64,000 bases of DNA from NCBI RefSeq assembly GCF_000412695.1, contig NC_021499.1:682001-746000 (forward strand). Direction: 5' to 3'. Numbering within the stretch: the stretch's first letter is position 1; every line of letters begins with the position of its first letter. A program made the position numbers and the translations under genes. Below the pieces are notes generated by a model. The model saw only the letters and a program-made list of their open reading frames with translations, was not told the origin of the DNA and did not search any database. Source of the DNA: Pseudomonas resinovorans NBRC 106553 (GTDB lineage Bacteria > Pseudomonadota > Gammaproteobacteria > Pseudomonadales > Pseudomonadaceae). This document shows positions 44,795 to 53,648 of this stretch, piece after piece.

Positions 44795-44965
44795 CGTCGA
44801 GGCAGGTCTCCTGGCTCACAGCCTGGCGCGTTGCGCCGTCTCTCCGCCTTCCCGCCCGAGGGGCAGTGGCTGTGGATAAGACATCAGCTGTTCACAGTTG
44901 CGGGGGCAGCCGTGGTTTGGACCACGTTCCCTCTTAGCTCCGGCGCCTGGCCGGAGAACCTCGAA
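44795..44965 (-). promoter_or_regulatory. Cobalamin riboswitch of cobW-cobN
   Basis: On the minus strand it contains AAGAGGGAACGTGGT, the core GGCTGCCCCCGCAACTG (complement of 44895-44911) and the B12 box AGCCAGGAGACCTGCC (complement of 44801-44816). It ends about 105 bases before cobW and is very similar to the one at 30848. Confidence 0.93.
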
Positions 44966-44972
44966 AGGGCGA

Positions 44973-45039
44973 AGGCTACGCAGCACCCGGGCGACGGTCA
45001 ATCGCGGCAGTTGACGCTTGGTCGGTCTCATGGTGTCCT
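44973..45039. promoter_or_regulatory. Divergent promoters between two cobalamin riboswitches
   Basis: Minus strand: TTGACC (44996-45001) and TAGCCT (44973-44978), spacing 17. Plus strand: TTGACG (45011-45016) with a weak -10 near 45034-45040. The two -35 boxes are nine bases apart, so the polymerases may interfere with each other. Confidence 0.55.
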
Positions 45040-45047
45040 AGCGGGGT

Positions 45048-45245
45048 TTTTTCAGGTGCCCTGCGTCGTCGTACACAGGGTGAAACGGGAAGTCGGTGCG
45101 TCCATTTCGGACTAGTCCGACGCTGCCCCCGCAACGGTAAGCGAACGTAGGGTTAAGTAAGCCACTGTGCCAATCCGGCATGGGAAGGCATGCCCATCCA
45201 GCCCCAAGGCTGGCGTCGCAAGCCCGGAGACCGGCCTGATCACGT
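45048..45245 (+). promoter_or_regulatory. Cobalamin riboswitch of cbtB-cbtA-cobE-cobM
   Basis: It contains CAGGTGCC, AAACGGGAAGTCGGTG, the core CGCTGCCCCCGCAACGGTAAG (45121-45140 region), CATGGGAAGGCATGCC and the closing B12 box AGCCCGGAGACCGGCCTG. It differs in detail from the two minus-strand riboswitches. The cbtB start follows after about 110 bases. Confidence 0.95.
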
Positions 45246-45355
45246 TTTGGCAACCCGCGGTGGGCGGGCGCAAGCCGGAAACCTGGGCGCCTCCGTGCCC
45301 GCTTCCCCGCGCGCGTCCTTCTGCCGGTATCACTAGCACTGCAGAGGGAACTTCA

Positions 45356-45541
45356 ATGTCCAGCCGCACCCTGTCCCATTCCGCCGTATCCTCCCAGACC
45401 CTGTCCCAGCGCCTGGCACTGGCTATCGGCGCCGGCCTGATCGGCCTCGCCCTGGTGTACTTCGCCGGCTTCTCGCATATCGAGGCCGTGCACAACGCCG
45501 CCCACGACACCCGCCACAGCGCCGCTTTCCCCTGCCACTGA
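45356..45541 (+). CDS. cbtB: CbtB, small subunit of the cobalt transporter
   Basis: 61-residue inner-membrane protein with one hydrophobic helix (LALAIGAGLIGLALVYFAGFSH) and a C-terminal His-rich tail (HNAAHDTRHSAAFPCH) that would bind cobalt. AGAGGGA precedes ATG 45356; upstream open frame lies in the riboswitch and is not coding. It pairs with CbtA 12 bases downstream. Confidence 0.93.
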   Translation: MSSRTLSHSAVSSQTLSQRLALAIGAGLIGLALVYFAGFSHIEAVHNAAHDTRHSAAFPCH

Positions 45542-45552
45542 GTGATGACCCG

Positions 45553-46266
45553 ATGATCAAGCGTATCGCCCAGACCGCCGGGTTCGCCGGCCTGATCGCC
45601 GCCCTGGTGCTGACCCTGCTGCAGAGCCTGTGGGTCACCCCGCTGATCCTCCAGGCGGAAACCTATGAAAGCGCCGAGCCGGTAGCGGCGGAGCAGGCCC
45701 ATGACCACGCGCACGGCGGTGCAGCCGTCGCCCACAGCCATGAGCACAGCGACGAGGCCTGGGCCCCGGAAGATGGCTGGCAGCGCACCCTGTCCACCGG
45801 TGGCAGCAACCTGGTGGTGGCCGTGGGCTTCGCCCTCATCCTCGCCGGGCTGTTCAGCCTGCGCGGCCCGAGCCGCGCCTGGCAGGGCCTGCTCTGGGGC
45901 CTGGGCGGCTTCGCCACCTTCGCCCTGGCGCCGTCCCTCGGCCTGCCGCCGGAACTGCCGGGTACCGCCGCCGCCGACCTGGCCCAGCGCCAGGCCTGGT
46001 GGATCGGCACCGCCTCGGCCACCGCCGTGGGCCTGGCGCTGATCGCCTTCGGCCGTCACTGGGCGTTGCGCGTGGTCGGCCTGGCGCTGCTGGTGATTCC
46101 CCATGTGCTGGGCGCGCCGCAGCCTGAGGTGCATGCCAGCCTGGCGCCGCAAGCGCTGGAGCATGAGTTCATCGCCGCCTCCCTGATCACCAATGCGGCC
46201 TTCTGGGTCGTGCTGGGCTGGGCCGCCGCCTGGCTGTACCAGCGCAACGCTTCGACCGCTGTTTGA
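45553..46266 (+). CDS. cbtA: CbtA, cobalt transporter membrane subunit
   Basis: 237-residue inner-membrane protein with about six hydrophobic segments and a His-rich loop (HDHAHGGAAVAHSHEHSDE, residues 50-68). CbtA families are predicted cobalt uptake systems controlled by B12 riboswitches, as here. It overlaps cobE by four bases. Confidence 0.93.
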   Translation: MIKRIAQTAGFAGLIAALVLTLLQSLWVTPLILQAETYESAEPVAAEQAHDHAHGGAAVAHSHEHSDEAWAPEDGWQRTLSTGGSNLVVAVGFALILAGLFSLRGPSRAWQGLLWGLGGFATFALAPSLGLPPELPGTAAADLAQRQAWWIGTASATAVGLALIAFGRHWALRVVGLALLVIPHVLGAPQPEVHASLAPQALEHEFIAASLITNAAFWVVLGWAAAWLYQRNASTAV

Positions 46267-46673
46267 AACTGGTCGCCGGACTGGGCTGTCGCGCTGGCTG
46301 CCCGCCGGATGAACTGCAGCGCCTGCTGCTGCAGTGCCTTGCCGAGGCCGGCGCCAGCCTCGACGAGCTGGTCGCCCTGGCCAGCAGCGAGGCTAAGGCC
46401 GCGGAGCCGGGGCTGATGGCCCTGGCCGCGTGGCTCGGCCTGACGCTGTACGGCCTGCCTGTGGATAGCCTCGCTGCCCAGGCCGGGCGCCTGAGCCAGC
46501 CTTCCGCGCGGGTGCTGGCGCTCACCGGCAGCGCCGGAATCGCCGAAGCCGCCGCCCTGGCCCAGGCCGAAGCCCTGTTCGGCGGGCCTGTCCGCCTGCA
46601 CATCGATAAACGCCGCAGTGCCAGCGCCACCTGCGCCCTGGCCTGCATTGCCCACGAGGCTGAACGGCCATGA
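46263..46673 (+). CDS. cobE: CobE/CbiG C-terminal-like protein
   Basis: 136-residue protein of the CobE family (LVAGLGCRAGCPPDELQRLL at the start; LASSEAKAAEPGLMALAAWLGL; GSAGIAEAAAL). CobE is required for cobalamin synthesis in Pseudomonas and resembles the C-terminal part of CbiG, which is also present in the CobJ fusion. The start is probably TTG 46263, overlapping cbtA. It overlaps cobM by four bases. Confidence 0.88.
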   Translation: MKLVAGLGCRAGCPPDELQRLLLQCLAEAGASLDELVALASSEAKAAEPGLMALAAWLGLTLYGLPVDSLAAQAGRLSQPSARVLALTGSAGIAEAAALAQAEALFGGPVRLHIDKRRSASATCALACIAHEAERP

Positions 46674-47440
46674 CGGTCTATTTCATCGGCGCCGGTCCCG
46701 GCGATCCGGAACTCATCACGGTGAAGGGCCAGCGCTTGATCCGTTCCTGCCCGGTGCTCCTCTATGCCGGTTCCCTGGTGCCCGAGGCCGTGCTGGCCGG
46801 GCACAGTGCGGAGCAGGTGGTGAACACCGCCGAGCTGGACCTGGCGCAAATAGTCGCCCTGCTGGCCGAGGCCGATGGGCGGGGCCAGGACGTGGCGCGG
46901 GTGCATTCCGGCGACCCGTCGCTGTATGGCGCCATTGGCGAGCAGATCCGCCACCTGCGCGCACTGGGGATTCCCTATGAGGTGGTACCCGGCGTGACCG
47001 CCACCGCCGCCTGCGCCGCGCTGCTGGGCTGCGAGCTGACCCTGCCTGAGGTGTCGCAGACCCTGATCCTCACTCGCTACGGCCACAAGAGCCCGATGCC
47101 AGAGGGCGAGGCCCTGGGCGACCTGGCCCGGCACCGCGCGACCATGGCCATCCACCTGGGCGTGAGCCAACTGGCGAAGATAGTCGAGGAGCTGCTGCCG
47201 CATTACGGCGCCGCCTGCCCCATCGCGGTGATCCACCGCGCCAGCTGGCCGGACCAGGAACAGGTCACCGGCACCCTGGGCGACATCCTGCCCAAGGTGG
47301 CGGCGCGGGATTTCCGCCGCACTGCGCTGATCCTGGTGGGCGAGGTACTGGCCGCCGAAGGCTTCGCCGACTCTTCCCTCTACCGCGCCGGGCATGCCCA
47401 CCTCTATCGCCCCGGCAAGGCGCAACCGCCACATGGCTAG
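46670..47440 (+). CDS. cobM: Precorrin-4 C11-methyltransferase
   Basis: 256-residue SAM methyltransferase (EC 2.1.1.133). Landmarks are [21 protein letters not shown] at residues 3-23, VARVHSGDPSLYGAIGEQI near 85, VVPGVTATAACAALLGCELTLPE near 105 and LTRYGHKSPMPEGE near 138. Last gene of the riboswitch-controlled cbtB operon. Confidence 0.97.
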   Translation: MTVYFIGAGPGDPELITVKGQRLIRSCPVLLYAGSLVPEAVLAGHSAEQVVNTAELDLAQIVALLAEADGRGQDVARVHSGDPSLYGAIGEQIRHLRALGIPYEVVPGVTATAACAALLGCELTLPEVSQTLILTRYGHKSPMPEGEALGDLARHRATMAIHLGVSQLAKIVEELLPHYGAACPIAVIHRASWPDQEQVTGTLGDILPKVAARDFRRTALILVGEVLAAEGFADSSLYRAGHAHLYRPGKAQPPHG

Positions 47441-47536
47441 TGACGTACGCCGGTGAAACCCGCAGAATGCGGCTCTTATGCGGCGGGAAATAGCCCGCCC
47501 ACTCCTTCTAACCGGCTTTAAGCGACCTTTTTCTCT

Positions 47537-48413
47537 ATGCGAATGCGCTTGATGCTGTTGGGTGGCGGCAATTCACTCGGACAGGCGCTGATTCGCCTGG
47601 GTGCCGAGGAAGACATAGGTTTTCTCGCTCCGCGTCCGCCCGAACAGGGCTGGGACGCCGCCAGCCTGACCCAGCTGCTCGATGACACCCGGCCCGACGC
47701 CGTGGTCAACCTCGCCTACTACTTCGACTGGTTCCAGGCCGACGAAGTCAGCGACGCTCGCCTGTCGGCCCAGGAGCGCGGTGTGGAACGCCTCGCGGAG
47801 CTCTGCCAGCACCACGGCATCGTCCTGCTGCAGCCTTCCAGCTACCGGGTCTTCGATGGCTCCCGCGCCACCGCCTACAGCGAGAAGGACGAGCCCATCC
47901 CCCTGAGCGAGCGCGGCCAGGCCATCTGGCGCATGGAACAGAGCGTACGCGCGGCCTGCCCCAAGCATGTGCTGCTGCGCTTCGGCTGGCTGCTCGACGA
48001 CAGCCGCGAGGGTTCCCTGGGGCGTTTCCTCAGTCGCGCCGAGCAGGCCGACGAGATCTGCCTGGCCGACGATCGCCGCGGCAACCCGACGCCGGTGGAC
48101 GATGCCGCGCGGGTGCTGCTGGCGGTGATCAAGCAGCTGGATTGCGCGGCGCCGCTCTGGGGCACCTACCACTACGGTGGCCACGAGGCGACCACGCCCC
48201 TGGCCCTGGGCCAGGCGCTGCTCAGCGAAGCCCGTGGCCTGCACCCGCTGAAGGTGCAGGACATCACCCCCCAGGCCCACGCCGCCCGCCCCGATGCGGC
48301 GGACGAACCGCAGAACGCGGTGCTGGCCTGCAAGAAAATCCTCCACACCTTTGGCATCAAGCCCCGCGCCTGGCGCGCCGCGCTGCCGACCCTGCTGGAT
48401 CGTTACTACCGCC

Positions 48414-48421
<8 letters not shown>
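47537..48421 (+). CDS. RmlD-like NAD(P)-dependent sugar-nucleotide reductase family protein
   Basis: 294-residue SDR-fold protein related to dTDP-4-dehydrorhamnose reductase. The nucleotide-binding start is RLMLLGGGNSLGQALIRLG. The block SSYRVFDGSRATAYSEKDEPIPLSERGQAIWRMEQSVR near residue 100-140 resembles RmlD but lacks the usual YG.TK motif, so catalysis is doubtful. It overlaps the next gene by eight bases. Two ATGs (47537, 47543) are possible. Confidence 0.75.
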
Positions 48422-49343
<922 letters not shown>

Positions 49344-49355
49344 GCCGCTGCTCCC

Positions 49356-49439
49356 CGGTGGGAGCGGCGGTCGGACTTCCCCGGATGAAATCCGGGACAT
49401 TCCCGCCGCGGTCTTTCGCGAGCAGAGCTCGCTCCTACA
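49356..49439. repeat. Family C-like intergenic repeat (degenerate)
   Basis: The sequence from GTGGGAGCGGCG to CGAGCAGAGCTCGCTCCTAC is an interrupted inverted repeat of the type ending in CTCCTACAG. It resembles family C only at its ends. Confidence 0.5.
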
Positions 49440-49459
49440 GCACTTGCCCGACGAACAAA

Positions 49460-49490
49460 AAAGGCGCCCGCAGGCGCCTTTCTGTGTTTC
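49460..49490. terminator. Terminator of the epimerase operon
   Basis: AAAGGCGCC and GGCGCCTTT (49460-49468 with 49473-49481) form a 9-bp stem around CGCA, with A residues before and a T-rich run after, so it may act in both directions. Confidence 0.82.
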
Positions 49491-49496
49491 CGCGAT

Positions 49497-49612
49497 CGCG
49501 CGAGCTAGAGAAGAACAAGGCGAGAATGGCTGAGGGCGCGGAGTTTACGAGCTGTAAATGAGCAGCCCGAGGCCATTCTCAACGCAGTTATTCCGACGCG
49601 CAGCAGATCGCT
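49497..49612. repeat. Family B intergenic repeat, copy 2
   Basis: About 116 bases, holding AAGGCGAGAATGGCTGAGGG, GTTTACGAGCTGTAAATGAG and ACGCAGTTATTCCGAC. It is the inverse of the copy at 18985 and ends just after the oprG stop. The inner GAATGGC...GGCCATTC arms can pair. Confidence 0.78.
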
Positions 49613-49617
49613 GGTCC

Positions 49618-50289
49618 TCAGAACTTGTAGCCGACGCCCATCATGTAGACCCAGGGGTCCACATCCACATCGACCTTGACCCGGCCCGCGCCGGCCAGAT
49701 CGGTGGTGGCGGTGGTGTCGATGTCGATGTACCAGACGGCGGCGTTGAGCAGGACGTTGTCGGTCAGCATGTAGTCCATGCCCACCTGGGCGGCCATGCC
49801 CCAGGAGTTATCCAGATCGAGGTTGCTGAAGCCCTGGGCCTTGCGCTGGCCGGTCAGGCTTTCGTCGAAGAACAGGGTGTAGTTCAGACCGGCGCCGACG
49901 TAGGGCTGGAACGCGGAGTTCGGGTCCATCGGGTAGTACTGCAGGCTCAGGGTCGGCGGCAGCTGCTTGATGTCGGCCAGCTTGCCGTCCAGGGCGCCGA
50001 GGCCCTTCACGCCCACTTCGTGCTGGAAGGGGGTGGCGGCCAGCAGCTCCAGGCCGACGTGGTCGGTGAGCATGTAGGTGCCGGTCAGGCCCAGCTGGGT
50101 GTCGCTGTCCAGGGTGGCTTTGGTGCCGCCGACCTTGCCGCCGGCGATGGACAGGGCGGAGCTGTCCTCGTTCGGGTCGACGGTGGCGGCGCCCGCGCGG
50201 ATGATCACATCGCCGGCCTTGTGGGCCTGGGCCAGGGGCGACGCTATGGCGAGGGCGAGCAGGGAGGCGGTGAGAAGATGCTTGCGCAT
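49618..50289 (-). CDS. oprG: OmpW-family outer-membrane protein
   Basis: 223-residue eight-stranded barrel protein of the OmpW/OprG family, a small channel for hydrophobic molecules. A signal peptide (MRKHLLTASLLALAIASPLAQA) is followed by AGDVIIRAGAATVDPNEDSS and the conserved end PWVYMMGVGYKF. ATG 50289 has GGAG upstream; an in-frame ATG 12 bases before is less likely. An Anr-like site upstream matches the oxygen-dependent expression known for OprG. Confidence 0.93.
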   Translation of the reverse strand: MRKHLLTASLLALAIASPLAQAHKAGDVIIRAGAATVDPNEDSSALSIAGGKVGGTKATLDSDTQLGLTGTYMLTDHVGLELLAATPFQHEVGVKGLGALDGKLADIKQLPPTLSLQYYPMDPNSAFQPYVGAGLNYTLFFDESLTGQRKAQGFSNLDLDNSWGMAAQVGMDYMLTDNVLLNAAVWYIDIDTTATTDLAGAGRVKVDVDVDPWVYMMGVGYKF

Positions 50290-50357
50290 GGAAGGCTCCA
50301 ATCGGTTCTAAGTGTGTTTGGCTGGAGCCAGTTTCGGTAATTAGGAAGCTTCGTATC

Positions 50358-50371
50358 TTGATCCAGAGCAA
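50358..50371. promoter_or_regulatory. Anr/FNR-box-like site upstream of oprG
   Basis: TTGATCCAGAGCAA matches TTGATNNNNATCAA with one mismatch, about 70 bases before the oprG ATG. It would make oprG respond to low oxygen. Confidence 0.6.
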
Positions 50372-50391
50372 TGTCGTTGCAGGTGGCAAAG

Positions 50392-50418
50392 AAAAGGCCC
50401 GGTGAAGGCGGGCCTTTT
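50392..50418 (-). terminator. Terminator of the zinc-stress operon
   Basis: AAAAGGCCCG and CGGGCCTTTT (50392-50401 with 50409-50418) form a perfect 10-bp stem, 25 bases after the stop of the DUF3299 gene on the minus strand. Confidence 0.8.
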
Positions 50419-50442
50419 GGCGTCTGCGAGGGGCGAACAGGC

Positions 50443-50961
50443 TCAGCTGGACGGGGATTCGTAGGGGTAGATCTTGCTCGCATCCATCTGATAGCCGGCT
50501 TCGGCCAGCTCGCTGCTGCTGGCCTTGACCTGCAGCGGGCCCTCGATCCAGAACGGCTGGTAGAGGGCGTCCATCAGCACACCCAGCTCGCTCTTCACAT
50601 GGACGATCTGGTTCGACGGCGGCGGCGGTACGTGGATGCAGGCGCCGAAGTAGGGCACCAGCAGGAACTCGGTGACACGGCCTTCCTCGGTCACGTCCAG
50701 CGGGACTATGTAGCCCGGCAGCTTCACCTGCTGGCCATCCAGCGCCTCGACCACCGGCGCGGCCGGTGATTGCTGGCCGGCGGCCGGTCCGGCCTCGGCG
50801 TTGAGGGCGTCGCCCAGTTGCGACAGGTCGTGGATGGGCGCGGGCGGCTCCGGCGGCGGGGCGCCCTCGGGAATCATCTCGGACCAGGTGAGTTCGCGCG
50901 CCTCGCCGGCCCAGAGCGGCGAGGACAGGGTGAGCAGGAGGGCCAGCAGGATGCGCTTCAT
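50443..50961 (-). CDS. DUF3299 periplasmic protein
   Basis: 172-residue secreted protein with signal peptide MKRILLALLLTLSSPLWA. The DUF3299 core has LPGYIVPLDV near residue 80, LLVPYFGACIHVPPPPSNQIVHV near 100 and YQPFWIEGPLQV near 135. The C-I-H residues suggest metal binding. It is last in the operon zrgA-like / ABC ATPase / permease / DUF3299, whose P. aeruginosa equivalent responds to zinc shortage. Confidence 0.85.
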   Translation of the reverse strand: MKRILLALLLTLSSPLWAGEARELTWSEMIPEGAPPPEPPAPIHDLSQLGDALNAEAGPAAGQQSPAAPVVEALDGQQVKLPGYIVPLDVTEEGRVTEFLLVPYFGACIHVPPPPSNQIVHVKSELGVLMDALYQPFWIEGPLQVKASSSELAEAGYQMDASKIYPYESPSS

Positions 50962-50968
50962 GGAAATC

Positions 50969-52231
50969 TCACAGGCGAATGGAAAGGCCATCTGCCAGTG
51001 ACTGCCGGTAGGCACGCCAGGCTGGCACCACGCCCATCAACAGGGCGGCGGCCAGAATAGCGCCGAGCAGCGTCCACTCATAGGGGCTGGGCAGCGCCAG
51101 CGGCAGGTAGAGGCCGTAGTTGGCCTGCACATAGCCCTGGCTGAGGCCGATGCCCAGGTACAGCAGGCCCACCCCCAGCGCCGCGCCGGCCAGGGCCAGG
51201 GCGAAGGCTTCCAGCACCAGCAGGCTGCCGACGTGCCAGGGCCGCGCGCCCACCGAACGGAGGATGGCCATTTCCCGGCGGCGTTCGTTGAGGCTGGTGA
51301 GGATGGCGGTGAGCATGCCGATCAGGCCGGTGAGCACCACGAACAGCGACACCACGAACAGCGCCTTCTCCGCCGTGCCCATCAGGCTCCAGAGCTCCTG
51401 CAGCGCCACGCCCGGGAGAATCGCCAGCAAAGGCTCGCCACGGTATTCGTTGATCTGCCGTTGCAGGGCGAAGGTGGCGATCTTGCTGTTCAGGCCCAGC
51501 ATGAAGGCGGTGATGGCCTTGGGTTGCAGGTCCAGGGCACGGGCCTGGTCGGCGCTGACCTTGCCGGCGCCGCGGGCGGGCACGCCGTTCTGCCAGTCGA
51601 CGTGCAGGGCTTCCATGCCGGACAGGGAAATGTGCAGGGTGCGGTCCACCGGGGTGCCGGTGCGGGCGAGGATGCCGACCACGGTGAAGGGCTTGTCGTC
51701 GTGCTGCACCAGGCTGACGGTGCTGACGCCGTGGGCCAGCACCAGCTTGTCGCCCAGCTTGTACTTCAGCGCCTGGGCCGCTTCGGCGCCGAGCACCACG
51801 TCGAACATGTCGGCGAAGGGCTTGCCCTCGGCCAGCTGCAGGGGCTTGCCGCGGCCAAAGCGGTAATGCTCGAAGTAGGCGGGGCTGGTGCCCATCACCC
51901 GGTAGCCGCGATGGGAGTCGCCGAGGGACATCGGGATGGCCCACTTCACCCGCTTGTCCTGGCTGATGGCTTCGAAGCTGTCCCAGCGGATGTTGTTGGT
52001 GGCGTTGCCGATGCGGAACACCGAATACAGCAGCAGGTTCACCGAGCCGGAACGCGCGCCGACGATCAGGTCGGTGCCGCTGATGGTACTGGCGAAGCTG
52101 GCGCGGGCCTCAAGGCGCACCCGTTCCACCGCCAGCAGCAGGCAGACCGACAGGGCGATGGCGAAGACCGTGAGCAAGGCGGTGAAACGGCGGTTGGCAA
52201 GGCTGGCCAGGGCCAGGCGCAAGAGATACAT
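50969..52231 (-). CDS. ABC transporter permease, MacB/FtsX-like
   Basis: 420-residue membrane protein: one helix near the N-terminus (ALLTVFAIALSVCLLLAV), a periplasmic domain of about 230 residues, and three C-terminal helices (FVVSLFVVLTGLIGMLTAIL; FALALAGAALGVGLLYLGIGL; LLGAILAAALLMGVV) as in FtsX/MacB proteins. It works with the ATPase encoded one base upstream. Export or mechanical transduction linked to zinc acquisition is likely; the substrate is unknown. Confidence 0.9.
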   Translation of the reverse strand: MYLLRLALASLANRRFTALLTVFAIALSVCLLLAVERVRLEARASFASTISGTDLIVGARSGSVNLLLYSVFRIGNATNNIRWDSFEAISQDKRVKWAIPMSLGDSHRGYRVMGTSPAYFEHYRFGRGKPLQLAEGKPFADMFDVVLGAEAAQALKYKLGDKLVLAHGVSTVSLVQHDDKPFTVVGILARTGTPVDRTLHISLSGMEALHVDWQNGVPARGAGKVSADQARALDLQPKAITAFMLGLNSKIATFALQRQINEYRGEPLLAILPGVALQELWSLMGTAEKALFVVSLFVVLTGLIGMLTAILTSLNERRREMAILRSVGARPWHVGSLLVLEAFALALAGAALGVGLLYLGIGLSQGYVQANYGLYLPLALPSPYEWTLLGAILAAALLMGVVPAWRAYRQSLADGLSIRL

Positions 52232-52232
52232 C

Positions 52233-52940
52233 TCAATCCTCCTCGATGCGCGCGGCGCGGTTCAGGTCGGCGAGCGACAGGCTGCGGTCGAACAGCGGCG
52301 CCAGGCTCTGGTCGTGGCTGACGAACAGCAGGCTGGCGCCGGCCTCGCGGCACTCGGCGAAGAGCAGCTGGAGGAAGGCCTCGCGGGCATCGGCGTCGAG
52401 CGCCGAGGTGGGCTCGTCGGCGATCACCAGCTCCGGCTGGCCGATCAGCGCGCGGGCGGCGGCTACTCGCTGCTGCTGGCCGATGGACAGGGCGTCGGCG
52501 CGGCGCAGCAGGAGTTCTTCCTTCAGGCCCAGGTGGCGCAGCAGGGTGGCGGCGGCCTCATCGACACTGCCATGGCGCTGGCGCGCCCGCTCCGCGCGCA
52601 GGGCGGAAAAACGGCAGGGCAGTTCGACGTTTTCCCGTACCGAGAGGAAGGGCAGCAGGTTGAACTGCTGGAAGATGTAGCCGGTGTGGTCCACGCGGAA
52701 GTGATCGCGGGCGCTGGCGGAGAGTTTCGCCAGGTCCTGGCCGAGCAGGCGGATGCTGCCGCGACCGGGTTTCTGCACGCCGCCGAGCAGCCCGAGCAAG
52801 GTGGTCTTGCCGCTACCGCTGGGGCCCTTGAGGAAGAGGCTTTCGCCCCGTTGCAGGCGGAACTCGGGAATATCCAGCAGTTCCGCGTGGCCGGGCCAGG
52901 CAAAGCCCAGCCCCTGGAGTTCGATCAGTGTCTGGTTCAT
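52233..52940 (-). CDS. ABC transporter ATP-binding protein
   Basis: 235-residue LolD/MacB-type ATPase with Walker A GPSGSGKTT (39-47), Q-loop FQQFNLLPFLSV near 90, signature LSIGQQQRVAAARAL near 150 (LSIGQ instead of LSGGQ), Walker B LVIADEP near 172 and the switch His in FVSHD. It pairs with the permease encoded next. Confidence 0.93.
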   Translation of the reverse strand: MNQTLIELQGLGFAWPGHAELLDIPEFRLQRGESLFLKGPSGSGKTTLLGLLGGVQKPGRGSIRLLGQDLAKLSASARDHFRVDHTGYIFQQFNLLPFLSVRENVELPCRFSALRAERARQRHGSVDEAAATLLRHLGLKEELLLRRADALSIGQQQRVAAARALIGQPELVIADEPTSALDADAREAFLQLLFAECREAGASLLFVSHDQSLAPLFDRSLSLADLNRAARIEED

Positions 52941-52979
52941 GGGAAGACGTTCGGGTTGCCCCGACCGGTTCGAAGGAAG

Positions 52980-53543
52980 TTAGAAGCTGAGGCTGGTGGC
53001 GGACCTGGAGAGTTCCACGCCTTGCTGGCCGTTGGGGCCGATCAGTTGTACCTGAATTTTTTCGGTGGTGGGGAAGCGCTTGAACAGTTCGGCGAGGTCC
53101 AGGGCTTTGAGCGCTTCGGGGGTGGCGCAGTCGAGGCGATAGCTGGCGTGGACGTCGCTGTGATCGTGATCGTGGTCGTGGCCCTTGGCGTGCTCGTCGT
53201 CATCGCCGAACAGGGGGCTTTCCAGTTCCCGGCTGGCGACCTTGCAGCCGGCCGCCTCGGGGAGGGCGAAGAGTGCCAGGGGCTGTTCCAGTTCGGCGCG
53301 GGCGGCGGCGACCTTGGCCTTGTCGGCGTCGCTTTTCGCCTCGTGCTCGAAGCCCACCAGGTTCATCGCCGGGCTTTGCAGCTCCAGCTCGAGGGTCTGG
53401 CCGTCCAATGCCACGTTCAGTCGCGCCACGCCGTGCTCATGGGCTTCCAGGCTGTCGTGCCCGTGGTCATGGTCGGGCTCATGGGCCTGGGCAACGGCCA
53501 GGGGCAACAGGGCGAAGGGCAGGGCGAGCAGCAGGCGGCGCAT
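52980..53543 (-). CDS. ZrgA-like zinc-uptake-associated protein (DUF2796)
   Basis: 187-residue secreted, His/Asp-rich protein. A signal peptide (MRRLLLALPFALLPLAVAQA) is followed by HEPDHDHGHDSLEAHEHG, and a second cluster HAKGHDHDHDHSDVH lies near residue 120; both would bind zinc. It is the first gene of the operon and has a Zur-box-like site 31 bases upstream. Periplasmic zinc capture is the likely role. Confidence 0.9.
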   Translation of the reverse strand: MRRLLLALPFALLPLAVAQAHEPDHDHGHDSLEAHEHGVARLNVALDGQTLELELQSPAMNLVGFEHEAKSDADKAKVAAARAELEQPLALFALPEAAGCKVASRELESPLFGDDDEHAKGHDHDHDHSDVHASYRLDCATPEALKALDLAELFKRFPTTEKIQVQLIGPNGQQGVELSRSATSLSF

Positions 53544-53573
53544 GGACGATCTCCGGGATGGGTGAAAGTGTTC

Positions 53574-53586
53574 GTTACGTTATAAC
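53574..53586. promoter_or_regulatory. Zur-box-like operator
   Basis: GTTACGTTATAAC matches the core GTTATANTATAAC at all but two positions and lies 31 bases before the ZrgA-like start. Zinc-dependent repression of the ABC operon is expected. Confidence 0.65.
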
Positions 53587-53648
53587 AAATGTAGGCAGCC
53601 TGCCAGCGCCGTGGGAGCATTGCGTATTGGCTGCTCGAGGAGGTGGAT

